Assembly (NCBI RefSeq): GCF_030315745.1
Contig: NZ_JASXSH010000004.1
Span: forward strand, 62,001-126,000
Source: Gordonia heveisoli
GTDB lineage: Bacteria; Actinomycetota; Actinomycetes; Mycobacteriales; Mycobacteriaceae
Length of the DNA: 64,000 nucleotides
Reading direction: 5' to 3'
Shown here: positions 42,214 to 50,515 of the stretch, in pieces
Numbering within the stretch: the stretch's first letter is position 1
Layout of the letters: the number at the start of each line of letters is the position of its first letter
Position numbers and translations under genes: made by a program
Notes under the pieces: generated by a model
The model's database searches: none
Seen by the model: only the letters and a program-made list of their open reading frames with translations
Told to the model about the DNA's origin: nothing

Positions 42214-42947
42214 CGAGGCGCAATCTCCGGCGCAGAAGGGATGGGCGCAGAAGGGATGGGCGCAGAAGGGGTGGGCGCTGCCGGTGGCGCCTCGGCGGCG
42301 ACCTCGGCTACCTTCGCGGCCAGGTCGTCGGCGTGGATGGGTTTGATGAACACGACGGCCGGGCGGTGGCTGCGGTCGAGGATGACCGTGGTCGGCACCA
42401 CCGGCGCCGGGATGCCCAGGTCACGCAGCGTCGCGCCGTCCGGGTCGTAGATCGTCGGGTAGGTGATGCGGCGGTCCCCCACGAAGTCGCGGGCGCTGTC
42501 GCGGTCGTCGCGCAGGTTGATCCCGAGGAATGCCACCCCGGACGACGCGGTCTGCTGGAAAACCTGTTCGAGGTCGTCGGCCTCGGATCGGCACGGGCCA
42601 CACCACGACGCCCACACGTTGACGACCATCACCTTGCCCGCGAACCGGGGATCGGCGACCGACAGCGGTCCGCCGGTCTGCAGGTCCTCACCCGCGAGCG
42701 GGCCGATGGGTTTGCGTTCGTCGGCGGAGTAGTCGATGACGGTTTTGCCGCCCGGCGAGACGAACTGGAAGGTGTCCCCCTGCACCACGGCGTCGTCACC
42801 GGTGCTGCATCCGGTCAGCGCGAGGAGTCCCACGACGACGAATGCCGCCGCCACACCGCGCAGCCACCCGGCACCCGGGGTCGAGCGCAGTGCGCCACGG
42901 CTTCGTCGCCGTCGCGCCCGGACCTCTGTACAACCCACCGCCGTCAC
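42210..42947 (-). CDS. ccsX: TlpA/ResA-like thioredoxin lipoprotein (CcsX)
   Basis: A 245-residue extracytoplasmic thiol-disulfide oxidoreductase. A membrane helix GVAAAFVVVGLLALTGC ends in lipobox LTGC (Cys47). The thioredoxin fold carries the active site WCGPC (Cys116, Cys119) in VNVWASWCGPCRSEADDLEQ. It reduces apocytochrome c, fed by CcdA, and corresponds to Rv0526. The C-terminus is an odd Pro/Ala-rich tail with three PSAPI-type pentapeptides from a 15-bp repeat. The GTG at 42947 is chosen because it follows the stop of the upstream gene by 8 bp; a GTG at 42938 is an alternative. Confidence 0.88.
   Translation of the reverse strand: MTAVGCTEVRARRRRSRGALRSTPGAGWLRGVAAAFVVVGLLALTGCSTGDDAVVQGDTFQFVSPGGKTVIDYSADERKPIGPLAGEDLQTGGPLSVADPRFAGKVMVVNVWASWCGPCRSEADDLEQVFQQTASSGVAFLGINLRDDRDSARDFVGDRRITYPTIYDPDGATLRDLGIPAPVVPTTVILDRSHRPAVVFIKPIHADDLAAKVAEVAAEAPPAAPTPSAPIPSAPIPSAPEIAPR
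42231..42275 (-). repeat. Three 15-bp tandem repeats in the 3' end of ccsX
   Basis: Units cgcagaaggg(a/g)tggg start at 42231, 42246 and 42261 (+ strand). On the coding strand they encode PSAPI/PSAPT, a flexible proline-rich tail just before the stop codon and the 4-bp overlap with ccdA. Confidence 0.93.
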
Positions 42948-42955
42948 TCGCCCGA

Positions 42956-43582
42956 TCAGGCTCCCGTGGCGAGCGGGTCGGATGCGCCCGCGGGTTCGGA
43001 GTAGATGATGTCCACGAGTGCGTCGTCGTCGTAGACGAGGCTCGTCAGCGACGCCAGCGAGCACTGGCGGCGACGCGGATCGTGCCACAACCGCTGACCT
43101 TCGAGGAACCGGCGCAGCGTGTACACCGGCAGTTGGTGGCTGACACAGACCGCCTCGTGTCCGCGCGCGGCGTCGCGGGCCTTGTTCGCCGCGGCCAGCA
43201 TGCGATGCGCGAGCTGGATGTAGGGCTCACCCCAGGACGGGGTGAACGGGTCACGCAGCTTCGGCCAGTGCCGTGGCTTCGACAGCGCACCGTCACCGAC
43301 CGACACCCTCAGTCCCTCGAAGACGTTGTCGGCCTCGATGAGGTCGTCGTTGGTGAGGATCGACAGGTCGTGAGCTGCCGCGATCGGGGTCGCGGTCTCC
43401 TGCGCACGCTGCAGCGGCGACGCGAAGACGGCGGTCACGTCGTGATCGGCGAGCGTGTCGGCGACTGTCTGCGCCTGCCCCCGGCCGATGTCGGACAGCC
43501 GGAATCCGGGCAGGCGGCCGTAGAGGATGCCCTCGGGATTGTGCACCTCACCATGGCGCATCATGTGGACGATCGTGTGCAT
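42956..43582 (-). CDS. Histidine phosphatase (phosphoglycerate-mutase-like)
   Basis: A 208-residue member of the histidine phosphatase superfamily. The catalytic RHGE (in MMRHGEVHNPEG) carries the phospho-accepting histidine; a second His lies in CVSHQLPVYTLRRFL, and ASPLQRAQETATPI is the conserved second arginine region. It corresponds to Rv0525, annotated as a GpmB-like enzyme; the in vivo substrate is not known. Its ATG overlaps the hemL stop and it ends 8 bp before ccsX, so it links the heme and cytochrome c maturation genes in one run. Confidence 0.85.
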   Translation of the reverse strand: MHTIVHMMRHGEVHNPEGILYGRLPGFRLSDIGRGQAQTVADTLADHDVTAVFASPLQRAQETATPIAAAHDLSILTNDDLIEADNVFEGLRVSVGDGALSKPRHWPKLRDPFTPSWGEPYIQLAHRMLAAANKARDAARGHEAVCVSHQLPVYTLRRFLEGQRLWHDPRRRQCSLASLTSLVYDDDALVDIIYSEPAGASDPLATGA

Positions 43583-44940
43583 CAGTCGGTCTCCCCCGGT
43601 TGACTGCGGTCTGACTGGTCGGGGTGCGGGGCACGGGCGGCCGCCTCCGCGGCCGCGGGCAGCGCCTCCGCGATCTGGGAGAAAGCATCCTCGTCCAGGG
43701 CCGCAGAGACAAACCACGCCTCGAAGGCGCTCGGCGGCGCGTACACCCCACGTTCGAGTAACGCATGGAAGAACGGCGCGAAACGCCAGGTCTCGGTGGC
43801 CGACACCCCGGCGTAGTCGACGATCGGGGTGTCGGGCGCGGAGGTGAAGAACACACTCAGCAGGTTGCCCGCGAACTGCACCCGATGCCCGACCCCGGCC
43901 GCGGTGAGCGCCTCGGTGAACAGTGCGCCCAGTCTCTTCGCGTTGGCGTCGAGGGTGGCGTAGACGTCGACGTCGGCGTGGCGCAGCGTGGCCAGGCCGG
44001 CCGCGACGGCGACCGGATTCCCCGACAAGGTGCCCGCCTGGTAGACCGGGCCGGTCGGTGCCAGCCGTTCCATCACCTCGGCGCGACCGCCGAAGGCGGC
44101 GGCGGGCAGCCCACCGCTCATCACCTTGCCGAAGGTGTACAGATCCGCGCCGACACCTTCGAGTCCGTACCAGCCGCTGGGGCTGACCCGGAATCCGGTC
44201 ATGACCTCGTCGATGATCAGCAACGCGCCGTGGCGTCGGGTCAGTTCCCGCAGGCCGGCGTTGAAGCCGTCATGGGGTGCGACGGCCCCCATGTTGCCCG
44301 CGGCCGCCTCGGTGATGACCGCGGCGATCTCGTGTCCGTACTCCTCGAAGGCCTTGGCGACGGCCTTGAGGTCGTTGTAGGGCAGCACGACGGTGTCGTG
44401 CGCGGCGGCGCCGGTCACGCCCGGCGAGGTCGGCAGACCCAGAGTCGCGACACCCGAACCGGCCGCGGCCAGCAGGGCGTCGACGTGACCGTGGTAGCAG
44501 CCGGCGAATTTGATGATCTTGGATCGTCCGGTGAACCCGCGGGCCAGCCGGATCGCCGACATGGTGGCCTCGGTCCCGGAGTTGACCAGCCGCACCCGCT
44601 CGACCGGATCGACCCGGCCGATGATCTCCTCGGCCAATTCGATCTCGGCTTCGGTGGGTGCGCCGAAGGACAGACCGCTGGTCGCAGCACGCTGCACGGC
44701 CTCGACGACGGCCGGGTGCGCATGCCCCAGGATCATCGGCCCCCAGGAACAGACCAGGTCGACGTAGGTCTGGCCGTCCGCGTCGTGCAGTCGGCAGCCC
44801 TGTGCGCTGGTGATGAAGCGGGGTGTACCGCCGACTGCGGAGAACGCCCGGACCGGCGAATTGACGCCTCCGGGGGTGACCTGGGCGGCCCGCGCGAAGA
44901 GCGCGGCGGACTTCTCGGCGGTGTCAGGGGATCCGGTCAC
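43582..44940 (-). CDS. hemL: Glutamate-1-semialdehyde 2,1-aminomutase HemL
   Basis: A 452-residue PLP enzyme that converts glutamate-1-semialdehyde to 5-aminolevulinate, the C5-pathway precursor of heme. Lys272 in [17 protein letters not shown] is the PLP lysine. [15 protein letters not shown] and [10 protein letters not shown] bind the cofactor. It corresponds to Rv0524. The GTG at 44940 follows a GGAGG and gives the family N-terminus ([20 protein letters not shown]); the frame is open further upstream but only antisense to itself. First gene of the run hemL, phosphatase, ccsX, ccdA, resB, ccsB. Confidence 0.95.
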   Translation of the reverse strand: MTGSPDTAEKSAALFARAAQVTPGGVNSPVRAFSAVGGTPRFITSAQGCRLHDADGQTYVDLVCSWGPMILGHAHPAVVEAVQRAATSGLSFGAPTEAEIELAEEIIGRVDPVERVRLVNSGTEATMSAIRLARGFTGRSKIIKFAGCYHGHVDALLAAAGSGVATLGLPTSPGVTGAAAHDTVVLPYNDLKAVAKAFEEYGHEIAAVITEAAAGNMGAVAPHDGFNAGLRELTRRHGALLIIDEVMTGFRVSPSGWYGLEGVGADLYTFGKVMSGGLPAAAFGGRAEVMERLAPTGPVYQAGTLSGNPVAVAAGLATLRHADVDVYATLDANAKRLGALFTEALTAAGVGHRVQFAGNLLSVFFTSAPDTPIVDYAGVSATETWRFAPFFHALLERGVYAPPSAFEAWFVSAALDEDAFSQIAEALPAAAEAAARAPHPDQSDRSQPGETD

Positions 44941-45014
44941 GGCCTCCAGTGTTCCAAATGGCACTCGGTGACCCAAATCGTCGCCGGTCAGATGCGGTGT
45001 GGTGGGCTCGAGGA

Positions 45015-45911
45015 CTACCGCGAGAGGTGTTCGACGACCTGTTCGGCCATCGCCGCCTGCCCCGCGACATTCGGATGTACGGCACCCACACCCGAGGTCG
45101 TCATCGGTTCGATCCACCGGATTTCGGGGCCCGCGCACGCGTCGTGGCCGTCGGAGACCGCCGACATGTCGACGAAGGTGGCGCCGGTGTCGGCGGCCGC
45201 GCGCGCCACCGCGTCGTTGAGCGTGCGCTGCAGGTCCCGCAGGTAGGGCACATCCCCGGCGGCGACCTGCATCGTCGGGTAGCAGCCGACGGTCGCGGGC
45301 AGGATCCACGGGTACCCGACGATGAGTACGCGGGCGGCCGGCGCCCTGCGCCGGATCTCCCGCAGCGCGGCCTGCAGGCTGGGCAGCGTCTTCGACGCGA
45401 TCGGCGCGAACAGCGTCCGGCCGTACTTGTCGCGGCACGGCGAGCCGGTGGGATCGTCGGGGGCCACCGCCCGGCAGGCCCGGATCGCACCCCCATAGGT
45501 GTCGTTGTCGTTGCCGCCGATGAGCAGGGTGACGATGTCGGTGCCGGAGTTCAGCGCGTCGAACTGGGCGGGTACGCCTTCGTATTGCGGCGCGCGCAGG
45601 TCGTCGGTGTCGGCGCCGGCGCAGCTGACGTCGGTGAGGTGCAGCCCCTTCTCGGTGGCCACCACATGGGCGAAGTTCACCGACGACCGTTGGCACAGGA
45701 ACGGCGACCCCGCCACCAGCGGGTGGGTCCCGGTCCCCGACGAATAGCTGTCGCCGAGATTCACATAGTCGACCCCCGGGGCGACGGACGTCGGTGAAGC
45801 CGCGGTGCCCGTGGATGGGGGCGACGCGGTGTCGGAGTCGGCGCAGCCCGCCAGCAGTCCGACGACGCACAGTGCCGCCGACAGGCCGAGGGTGAGGCGC
45901 GAACCGATCAC
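45015..45911 (-). CDS. SGNH-hydrolase lipoprotein (GDSL esterase/lipase-like)
   Basis: A 298-residue predicted lipoprotein: signal [18 protein letters not shown] with lipobox LLAGC (Cys23), a Ser/Thr/Pro linker, then an SGNH domain. Block I is NLGDSYSSG with nucleophile Ser55, block III GGNDND supplies the oxyanion Asn, and block [10 protein letters not shown] the catalytic His. Several cysteines suggest disulfides, as in secreted esterases of this family. The GTG at 45911 is chosen for the signal peptide. It is divergent from the succinate-semialdehyde dehydrogenase gene, and its substrate is probably an ester of an envelope lipid or glycan. Confidence 0.82.
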   Translation of the reverse strand: MIGSRLTLGLSAALCVVGLLAGCADSDTASPPSTGTAASPTSVAPGVDYVNLGDSYSSGTGTHPLVAGSPFLCQRSSVNFAHVVATEKGLHLTDVSCAGADTDDLRAPQYEGVPAQFDALNSGTDIVTLLIGGNDNDTYGGAIRACRAVAPDDPTGSPCRDKYGRTLFAPIASKTLPSLQAALREIRRRAPAARVLIVGYPWILPATVGCYPTMQVAAGDVPYLRDLQRTLNDAVARAAADTGATFVDMSAVSDGHDACAGPEIRWIEPMTTSGVGAVHPNVAGQAAMAEQVVEHLSR

Positions 45912-46000
45912 GCGGCTCAGCCTACGGGACCCGAGATCGGGGCAGACTGGGAATGTCGGGGCACGAATACGAGCGACAACCCTCAGGAGTGGATCGTCTG

Positions 46001-47530
46001 ATGAGTGCAAGCGAGCAGTCTGACCAGCGGGAAAGCGAACAGTCTGAGCAGCGTGATGGTGTGGACGGCACCACCGTTCTCGATCCGCAGGCTGTTCTGG
46101 ACGGGGTGCCGACCGGACTGTGGATCGGCGGACGGTCGGTGCCCGCACGCTCGGGACGGACCTTTCCCGTCTACGACCCGGCCACCGAGCAGGAACTGAC
46201 TTCCGTCGCCGACGCGGGGACCGACGACGCGCTGGCTGCTCTCGACGCGGCCACCGCGGTGGCAGGCGAGTGGGCCGACACCGCGCCTCGGGAACGTGGC
46301 GAGATCCTGCGGCGTACCTTCGAACTGCTCACCGACCGCGCCGACGATCTCGCGATGCTGATGACTCTGGAACTCGGCCGGGCACTCCCCGACTCGGTCG
46401 CCGAGACGAAGTACGGCACCGAGTTCCTGCGCTGGTTCGCCGAGGAGGCGGTCCGCATCGGCGGCCGGACCACCACGGCTCCGGCGGGTAACGGCCGGAT
46501 CCTGGTCAGTCGCGCGCCGGTCGGGCCGTCGCTGGCGATCACGCCGTGGAACTTCCCGTTGGCGATGGGCACCCGCAAGATCGGTCCGGCACTGGCGGCA
46601 GGCAACGTCATGCTGGTCAAACCGGCGCGGGAGACCCCGTTGACGATGCTCGCGCTCGCCGAGACCTTCGCCGAGGCGGGGTTGCCGCCCGGTGTGCTGT
46701 CGGTGCTGCCGACCAGTGACAGCCGCGGGGTGGCCACCGCGATCATCACCGACGACCGCATCCGCAAGATCAGCTTCACCGGGTCGACGCCGGTCGGCCG
46801 CGGGCTGCTCGCACAGGCATCCGAGCGGGTACAGCGCACGTCGATGGAGCTCGGCGGCAACGCCCCCTTCGTCGTCTTCGACGACGCCGACGTCGACGCC
46901 GCGGTCGCGGGCGCCTTCCTGGCGAAGATGCGCAACGGCGGCGAGGCGTGCACCGCGGCGAATCGTTTCCTGGTGCAGGACGGGGTCGTCGAGGAGTTCA
47001 CCGCCAAGCTCACCGAGCGGATGTCTGCGGTGCGAATGGGTCCGGGTTATGCCGAGGGCGTGACACTCGGGCCGCTGGTCAACGCCGATCAGCGGGATAA
47101 GGTCGCGCAGATCGTCGACGACGCCGTCGCCGCAGGCGCCCGGCTGCGACTGGGTGGCCAACGGCCCGATGGCCCTGGATTCTTCTACCCGGCAACCGTT
47201 CTCGATCAGGTCGCCGCCGACGCCGAGGTGACACGTGGCGAGATCTTCGGTCCGGTGGCGGTGATCAGCCCGTTCGCCACCGAGGATGACGCGATCGCAG
47301 CGGCGAATTCGACCGAATTCGGCCTGGCCGCCTACTTCTACAGCCGCGACATCGACCGCTGCCTCCGGGTGGCCGACCGGCTCGATTCCGGGATGGTCGG
47401 GGTCAACCGTGGTGTGATCTCCGATGCCGCAGCCCCTTTCGGCGGGGTGAAACAGTCGGGCATCGGCCGGGAGGGCGGTTCCGAGGGCATCGAGGAGTAC
47501 CTGTCGGTCAAGTACATCGCGCTGACCTGA
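46001..47530 (+). CDS. gabD: Succinate-semialdehyde dehydrogenase (NAD(P)+)
   Basis: A 509-residue aldehyde dehydrogenase. Catalytic Glu283 lies in MELGGNAPFVVFDDAD and nucleophile Cys317 in NGGEACTAANR. SFTGSTPVGRGL forms the nucleotide loop. The overall similarity is to succinate-semialdehyde dehydrogenases of the GabD type, which oxidise the product of GABA or 2-oxoglutarate decarboxylation to succinate. The N-terminal extension contains a duplicated octapeptide (SEQSDQRE, SEQSEQRD). ATG 46001 is 10 bp past an AGGAG; a GTG at 45989 is an alternative. Substrate preference could differ within this large family. Confidence 0.82.
   Translation: MSASEQSDQRESEQSEQRDGVDGTTVLDPQAVLDGVPTGLWIGGRSVPARSGRTFPVYDPATEQELTSVADAGTDDALAALDAATAVAGEWADTAPRERGEILRRTFELLTDRADDLAMLMTLELGRALPDSVAETKYGTEFLRWFAEEAVRIGGRTTTAPAGNGRILVSRAPVGPSLAITPWNFPLAMGTRKIGPALAAGNVMLVKPARETPLTMLALAETFAEAGLPPGVLSVLPTSDSRGVATAIITDDRIRKISFTGSTPVGRGLLAQASERVQRTSMELGGNAPFVVFDDADVDAAVAGAFLAKMRNGGEACTAANRFLVQDGVVEEFTAKLTERMSAVRMGPGYAEGVTLGPLVNADQRDKVAQIVDDAVAAGARLRLGGQRPDGPGFFYPATVLDQVAADAEVTRGEIFGPVAVISPFATEDDAIAAANSTEFGLAAYFYSRDIDRCLRVADRLDSGMVGVNRGVISDAAAPFGGVKQSGIGREGGSEGIEEYLSVKYIALT
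46010..46057 (+). repeat. 24-bp direct duplication in the 5' end of gabD
   Basis: Two adjacent 24-bp units (46010-46033 and 46034-46057) share 19 of 24 bases and encode SEQSDQRE and SEQSEQRD. The duplication is in frame and lies in a region absent from typical homologues. Confidence 0.8.
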
Positions 47531-47547
47531 ACGGGCCGTCCCACCTG

Positions 47548-47567
47548 CCTGTTACTGAAGTGACAGG
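47548..47567. promoter_or_regulatory. Inverted repeat between gabD and the YdcF-like gene
   Basis: CCTGTTACT-GA-AGTGACAGG has 9-bp arms with one mismatch. It starts 18 bp beyond the gabD stop and ends 53 bp before the next start codon. It could be a terminator hairpin of gabD or an operator of the following gene; no T-tract is present. Confidence 0.45.
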
Positions 47568-47619
47568 TGTTACCACATTGCAACCCACAGATCGGACACC
47601 GGCCCGTAGACTCGCGGCC

Positions 47620-48216
47620 ATGCGTGTACGAAAACTGGTCTCCTCCCTGGCAATTGGTACCGCGGTGGCCACCAGCGCCGGCATGGTCGCCGCACCGCCG
47701 GCCGACGCCGCCCCCGTCGCGGGCAGCAGCATGGACTTCGGCAGCGTCGAACTCAATCCGGGAGAGTTGTTGACACCCAACAGCATCTTCCTGTGGCAGA
47801 GTCCCCCGACGCGCTACATCGTCGTCCTGGGCGCCAAGATGGGCACCTTCGGGCAGACGCCGGGCATCCTCAATCAGCGCCTCGACGTCGCCTCCCGCCT
47901 GGCCAAACAGCATCCGTTCAACCGAGTCGTGGTCTCCGGTGGCGACACCTGGTGGCTGCCGGTCTCCGAGGCCCAGTTCATGAACCTCGGCCTGATCCGG
48001 CGCGGAATCCCGGTGTGGCAGATGCTGAATGAGGGTCGCTCGACGAGCACCGTGCAGAACGCCACCTACACCGTCGGCATGCTCAAGGCCCTCGGCGCCA
48101 GCGGCGCGATCATCGTCACCAACGGTTTCCACATGGGCCGGGCGATGAAGAACTTCCGCGACGCGGCCAAGAAGCAGCATGTGCGGCTGGACTTCCGGCC
48201 GGCGTACGCGGGCTGA
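47620..48216 (+). CDS. Secreted YdcF/SanA-like (DUF218) protein
   Basis: A 198-residue protein with a signal peptide (basic MRVRK, hydrophobic LVSSLAIGTAVATSAGMVAA, probable cleavage after ADA or AAP near residue 30) and a DUF218 domain. The domain has YIVVLGAKM, RVVVSGG, the acidic NEGRSTSTVQNATYT and IIVTNGFHMGRAMKNFR, the ElyC/SanA/YdcF pattern associated with envelope and undecaprenyl-lipid metabolism. The exact role is unknown. The ATG at 47620 is used; the upstream open frame lacks a signal. It is convergent with fadE25 across a structured 213-bp gap. Confidence 0.75.
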   Translation: MRVRKLVSSLAIGTAVATSAGMVAAPPADAAPVAGSSMDFGSVELNPGELLTPNSIFLWQSPPTRYIVVLGAKMGTFGQTPGILNQRLDVASRLAKQHPFNRVVVSGGDTWWLPVSEAQFMNLGLIRRGIPVWQMLNEGRSTSTVQNATYTVGMLKALGASGAIIVTNGFHMGRAMKNFRDAAKKQHVRLDFRPAYAG

Positions 48217-48347
48217 CCCTCCCCGACAATCCACCCACCGGCACAACCGTTCGGCACGGTTGACGGCGCCGGTCAGCGATGCGACGTCGTCCATACCCGA
48301 TCCGACACGGGGCCGCCGAAACCGGTTCCATCCTGCGCCACAACGTA

Positions 48348-48413
48348 ATTCACCCCACCTGTCGCCGCCCGCCCGACGCATGACGCGGGTGGATGACGAC
48401 CGATGGGGTGAAT
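48348..48413. terminator. Long-armed hairpin between convergent genes
   Basis: ATTCACCCCA (48348-48357) and TGGGGTGAAT (48404-48413) are perfect 10-bp arms. Within the 46-bp interior GTCG/CGAC and CCCGC/GCGGG can extend the structure. It ends 16 bp before the fadE25 stop and lies in the 213-bp gap between the convergent YdcF-like and fadE25 genes, so a two-way terminator is the simplest reading. Nothing else was seen in this gap. Confidence 0.55.
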
Positions 48414-48429
48414 CGGGTTCAGGCGCAGA

Positions 48430-49593
48430 TCAGCGCAGCAACGCGCGGCTCATGACGACGCGCTGGATCTGGTTGGTGCCCTCGTAGATCTGGGTGATCT
48501 TGGCGTCGCGCATCATGCGCTCGACCGGGAAGTCGCGGGTGTAGCCCGCGCCACCGAAGAGCTGTACGGCGTCGGTGGTGACCTCCATGGCGACGTCGGA
48601 GGCGAAGCACTTCGAGGCCGAGCTGATGAAGCCCAGGTTCTTCTCGCCACGCTCGGCGCGGGCGGCCGAGGTGTAGACCATCAGGCGGGCGGCCTCGACC
48701 TTCATCGCCATGTCGGCGATCATGAACTCGACGCCCTGGAAGCTGCTGATCGGCTTGCCGAACTGCTTGCGGTCCTTGACGTAGGCGATGGCCTTGTCGA
48801 GGGCGCCCTGCGCGATGCCGACCGCCTGCGCACCGATGGTCGGGCGGGTGTGGTCGAGGGTCTGCAGCGCGGTCTTGAAGCCGGTGCCCTCGTCGCCGAT
48901 GATGCGGTCGAGCGGGATGGTGCAGTCCTCGAAGTACAGCTCGGCGGTGGGCGAACCCTTGATGCCCAGCTTCTTCTCCAGCGGGCCGACGGTGAAGCCG
49001 GGGTCGTCTTTGTGCACCATGAACGCGGAGATGCCGTTGGCCTTCTTCTCCGGGTCGGTCACGGCCATCACGGTGTACCAGCTCGACTTGCCACCGTTGG
49101 TGATCCAGCACTTGGAGCCGTTGAGCACCCAGTTGTTCCCGTCCTTGCGGGCGCGGGTCTTCATGCCTGCGGCGTCGGAGCCCGCCTCACGCTCGGATAG
49201 CGCGTAGGAGGCCATCGCCTCACCGGACGCGATCGAGGGCAGCACCTGCTTCTTGAGCTCGTCGGAGCCGTTGAGGATCAGGCCCATGGTGCCCAGCTTG
49301 TTGACGGCCGGGATCAGCGACGACGAGGCACACACGCGGGCGACCTCTTCGATGACGATGCAGGCGGCGACCGAGTCGGCTCCCTGACCGTCGTACTCCT
49401 CGGGCACATGGATGGCGTTGAAGCCCGACGCGACCAGGGCGTCGAGGGCCTCTTGCGGGAAGCGGGCGTTCTCGTCGACGTCGGCGGCGTGCGGCTCGAT
49501 TTCCTTCTCCGACAGCGCACGGATCGCCTCGCGCAGCGCGACGTGCTCCTCGGGGAGCTCAAATACGTTGAAGTCGGGATTTCCGAAACCCAT
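48430..49593 (-). CDS. fadE25: Acyl-CoA dehydrogenase FadE25
   Basis: A 387-residue flavin-dependent acyl-CoA dehydrogenase of fatty-acid beta-oxidation. ASYALSEREAGSDAA and WITNGGKSSWYTVMAVTDP are the FAD/substrate segments, the GFKTALQTLDHTRPTIGAQA helix is conserved, and the catalytic Glu lies in TQIYEGTNQIQRVVMSRALL. Nearly the whole sequence follows M. tuberculosis Rv3274c (FadE25). The ATG at 49593 gives the family start (MGFGNPDFNVFELPEEH); the frame extends upstream to 49677 through a repeat-bearing control region. It lies downstream of a TetR gene on the same strand. Confidence 0.88.
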   Translation of the reverse strand: MGFGNPDFNVFELPEEHVALREAIRALSEKEIEPHAADVDENARFPQEALDALVASGFNAIHVPEEYDGQGADSVAACIVIEEVARVCASSSLIPAVNKLGTMGLILNGSDELKKQVLPSIASGEAMASYALSEREAGSDAAGMKTRARKDGNNWVLNGSKCWITNGGKSSWYTVMAVTDPEKKANGISAFMVHKDDPGFTVGPLEKKLGIKGSPTAELYFEDCTIPLDRIIGDEGTGFKTALQTLDHTRPTIGAQAVGIAQGALDKAIAYVKDRKQFGKPISSFQGVEFMIADMAMKVEAARLMVYTSAARAERGEKNLGFISSASKCFASDVAMEVTTDAVQLFGGAGYTRDFPVERMMRDAKITQIYEGTNQIQRVVMSRALLR

Positions 49594-49619
49594 GAGACAG
49601 CTCCTGCAGTAGTCAACGG

Positions 49620-49677
49620 CACGGCACTGCGTGCCAAACATTGGATATGACCAGTTCACCACGGCACTGCGTGCCAA
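49620..49677. promoter_or_regulatory. Duplicated 18-bp palindromic element upstream of fadE25
   Basis: CACGGCACTGCGTGCCAA occurs at 49620-49637 and again at 49660-49677, identical and exactly 40 bp apart (close to four helical turns). Each contains the inverted repeat GGCAC-TGC-GTGCC. They lie 27 and 67 bp upstream of the fadE25 start. Cooperative binding of a dimeric regulator, perhaps the adjacent TetR protein, is the likely use. Confidence 0.65.
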
Positions 49678-49768
49678 GTCAATCGTTCAGGACGATTCTT
49701 ATTGTCCCCGCCTGGCGCGTCTCCCGTCCGATTTCGTCGTACCAACCTGCGCATTGCGCGGCTTCGTA

Positions 49769-50482
49769 CTAGGAAATCGGCGGGTCGGCGGCCAATTGGC
49801 GGGTGAGTTGGTCGGCGATGTCGGCCGGCGGCGTACCGACCGGGTAGGTGACGACGGTGACCACGTGATCGCTCCCGGTTCGCGGCTCTATCGCAGCGGG
49901 CACCGTTGCCGAACCGGCACCGAGTGCCGCATGCACACGGGCCAGTTCCGATCGCAACCGTTCCAGGGTGGCACCCGCGTCGCCGCGGATCATCCGGCGC
50001 AGCAGGTAATTGTGGGTGCCGGTGACGGCCGCGGCGTAGGTGACCAGATGCACCGGCGGCTCATCGGGGCGGCGCGCGCGCAGAAAATCCTCGAACAGCC
50101 GCTGGTAGCGGTAGGTGGTCACCAGTTCACGGTCACGCAGTGCGGGTACCTCCTGAACGACGCCGATGCGTCGCACAGCCAGGTCACGGCTACCGAGAAA
50201 ATGGCCGAACACAATCTCGGCCGCCGCACAGACGGTCAGCCACGGGTCGTCGGACAGCGGGTCGGAGGCGGTCAGAAAATCGTCGACCTCGGTCAGTAAC
50301 GACTCGTGGTCGGCGAAGATGACATCCTCTTTGGACCGGAACTGCCGGAACAGGGTGCGCCGCGAGACGCCCGCAGCGGCGGCGATCTGCTCCACCGTCG
50401 TCGACTCGTATCCGTTGTCGGTGAACAGCCGGATGGACTCCGCGACGACGCGCGTCCGGAACTCCGAGTCACCCAGTGCCAT
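49769..50482 (-). CDS. TetR-family transcriptional regulator
   Basis: A 237-residue repressor-type protein. The N-terminal HTH is typical of the family: ESIRLFTDNGYESTTVEQIA then AAGVSRRTLFRQFRSKEDVI. The C-terminal ligand-binding part is helical and divergent, ending in a Pro-rich tail. It lies 33 bp downstream of the ABC-2-like gene and 175 bp upstream of fadE25, all on one strand. It may regulate fadE25 through the twin palindromes. No ligand can be predicted. Confidence 0.85.
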   Translation of the reverse strand: MALGDSEFRTRVVAESIRLFTDNGYESTTVEQIAAAAGVSRRTLFRQFRSKEDVIFADHESLLTEVDDFLTASDPLSDDPWLTVCAAAEIVFGHFLGSRDLAVRRIGVVQEVPALRDRELVTTYRYQRLFEDFLRARRPDEPPVHLVTYAAAVTGTHNYLLRRMIRGDAGATLERLRSELARVHAALGAGSATVPAAIEPRTGSDHVVTVVTYPVGTPPADIADQLTRQLAADPPIS

Positions 50483-50515
50483 ACGCCCAGTATCACCGCC
50501 CGCCGGCGAAATCGC

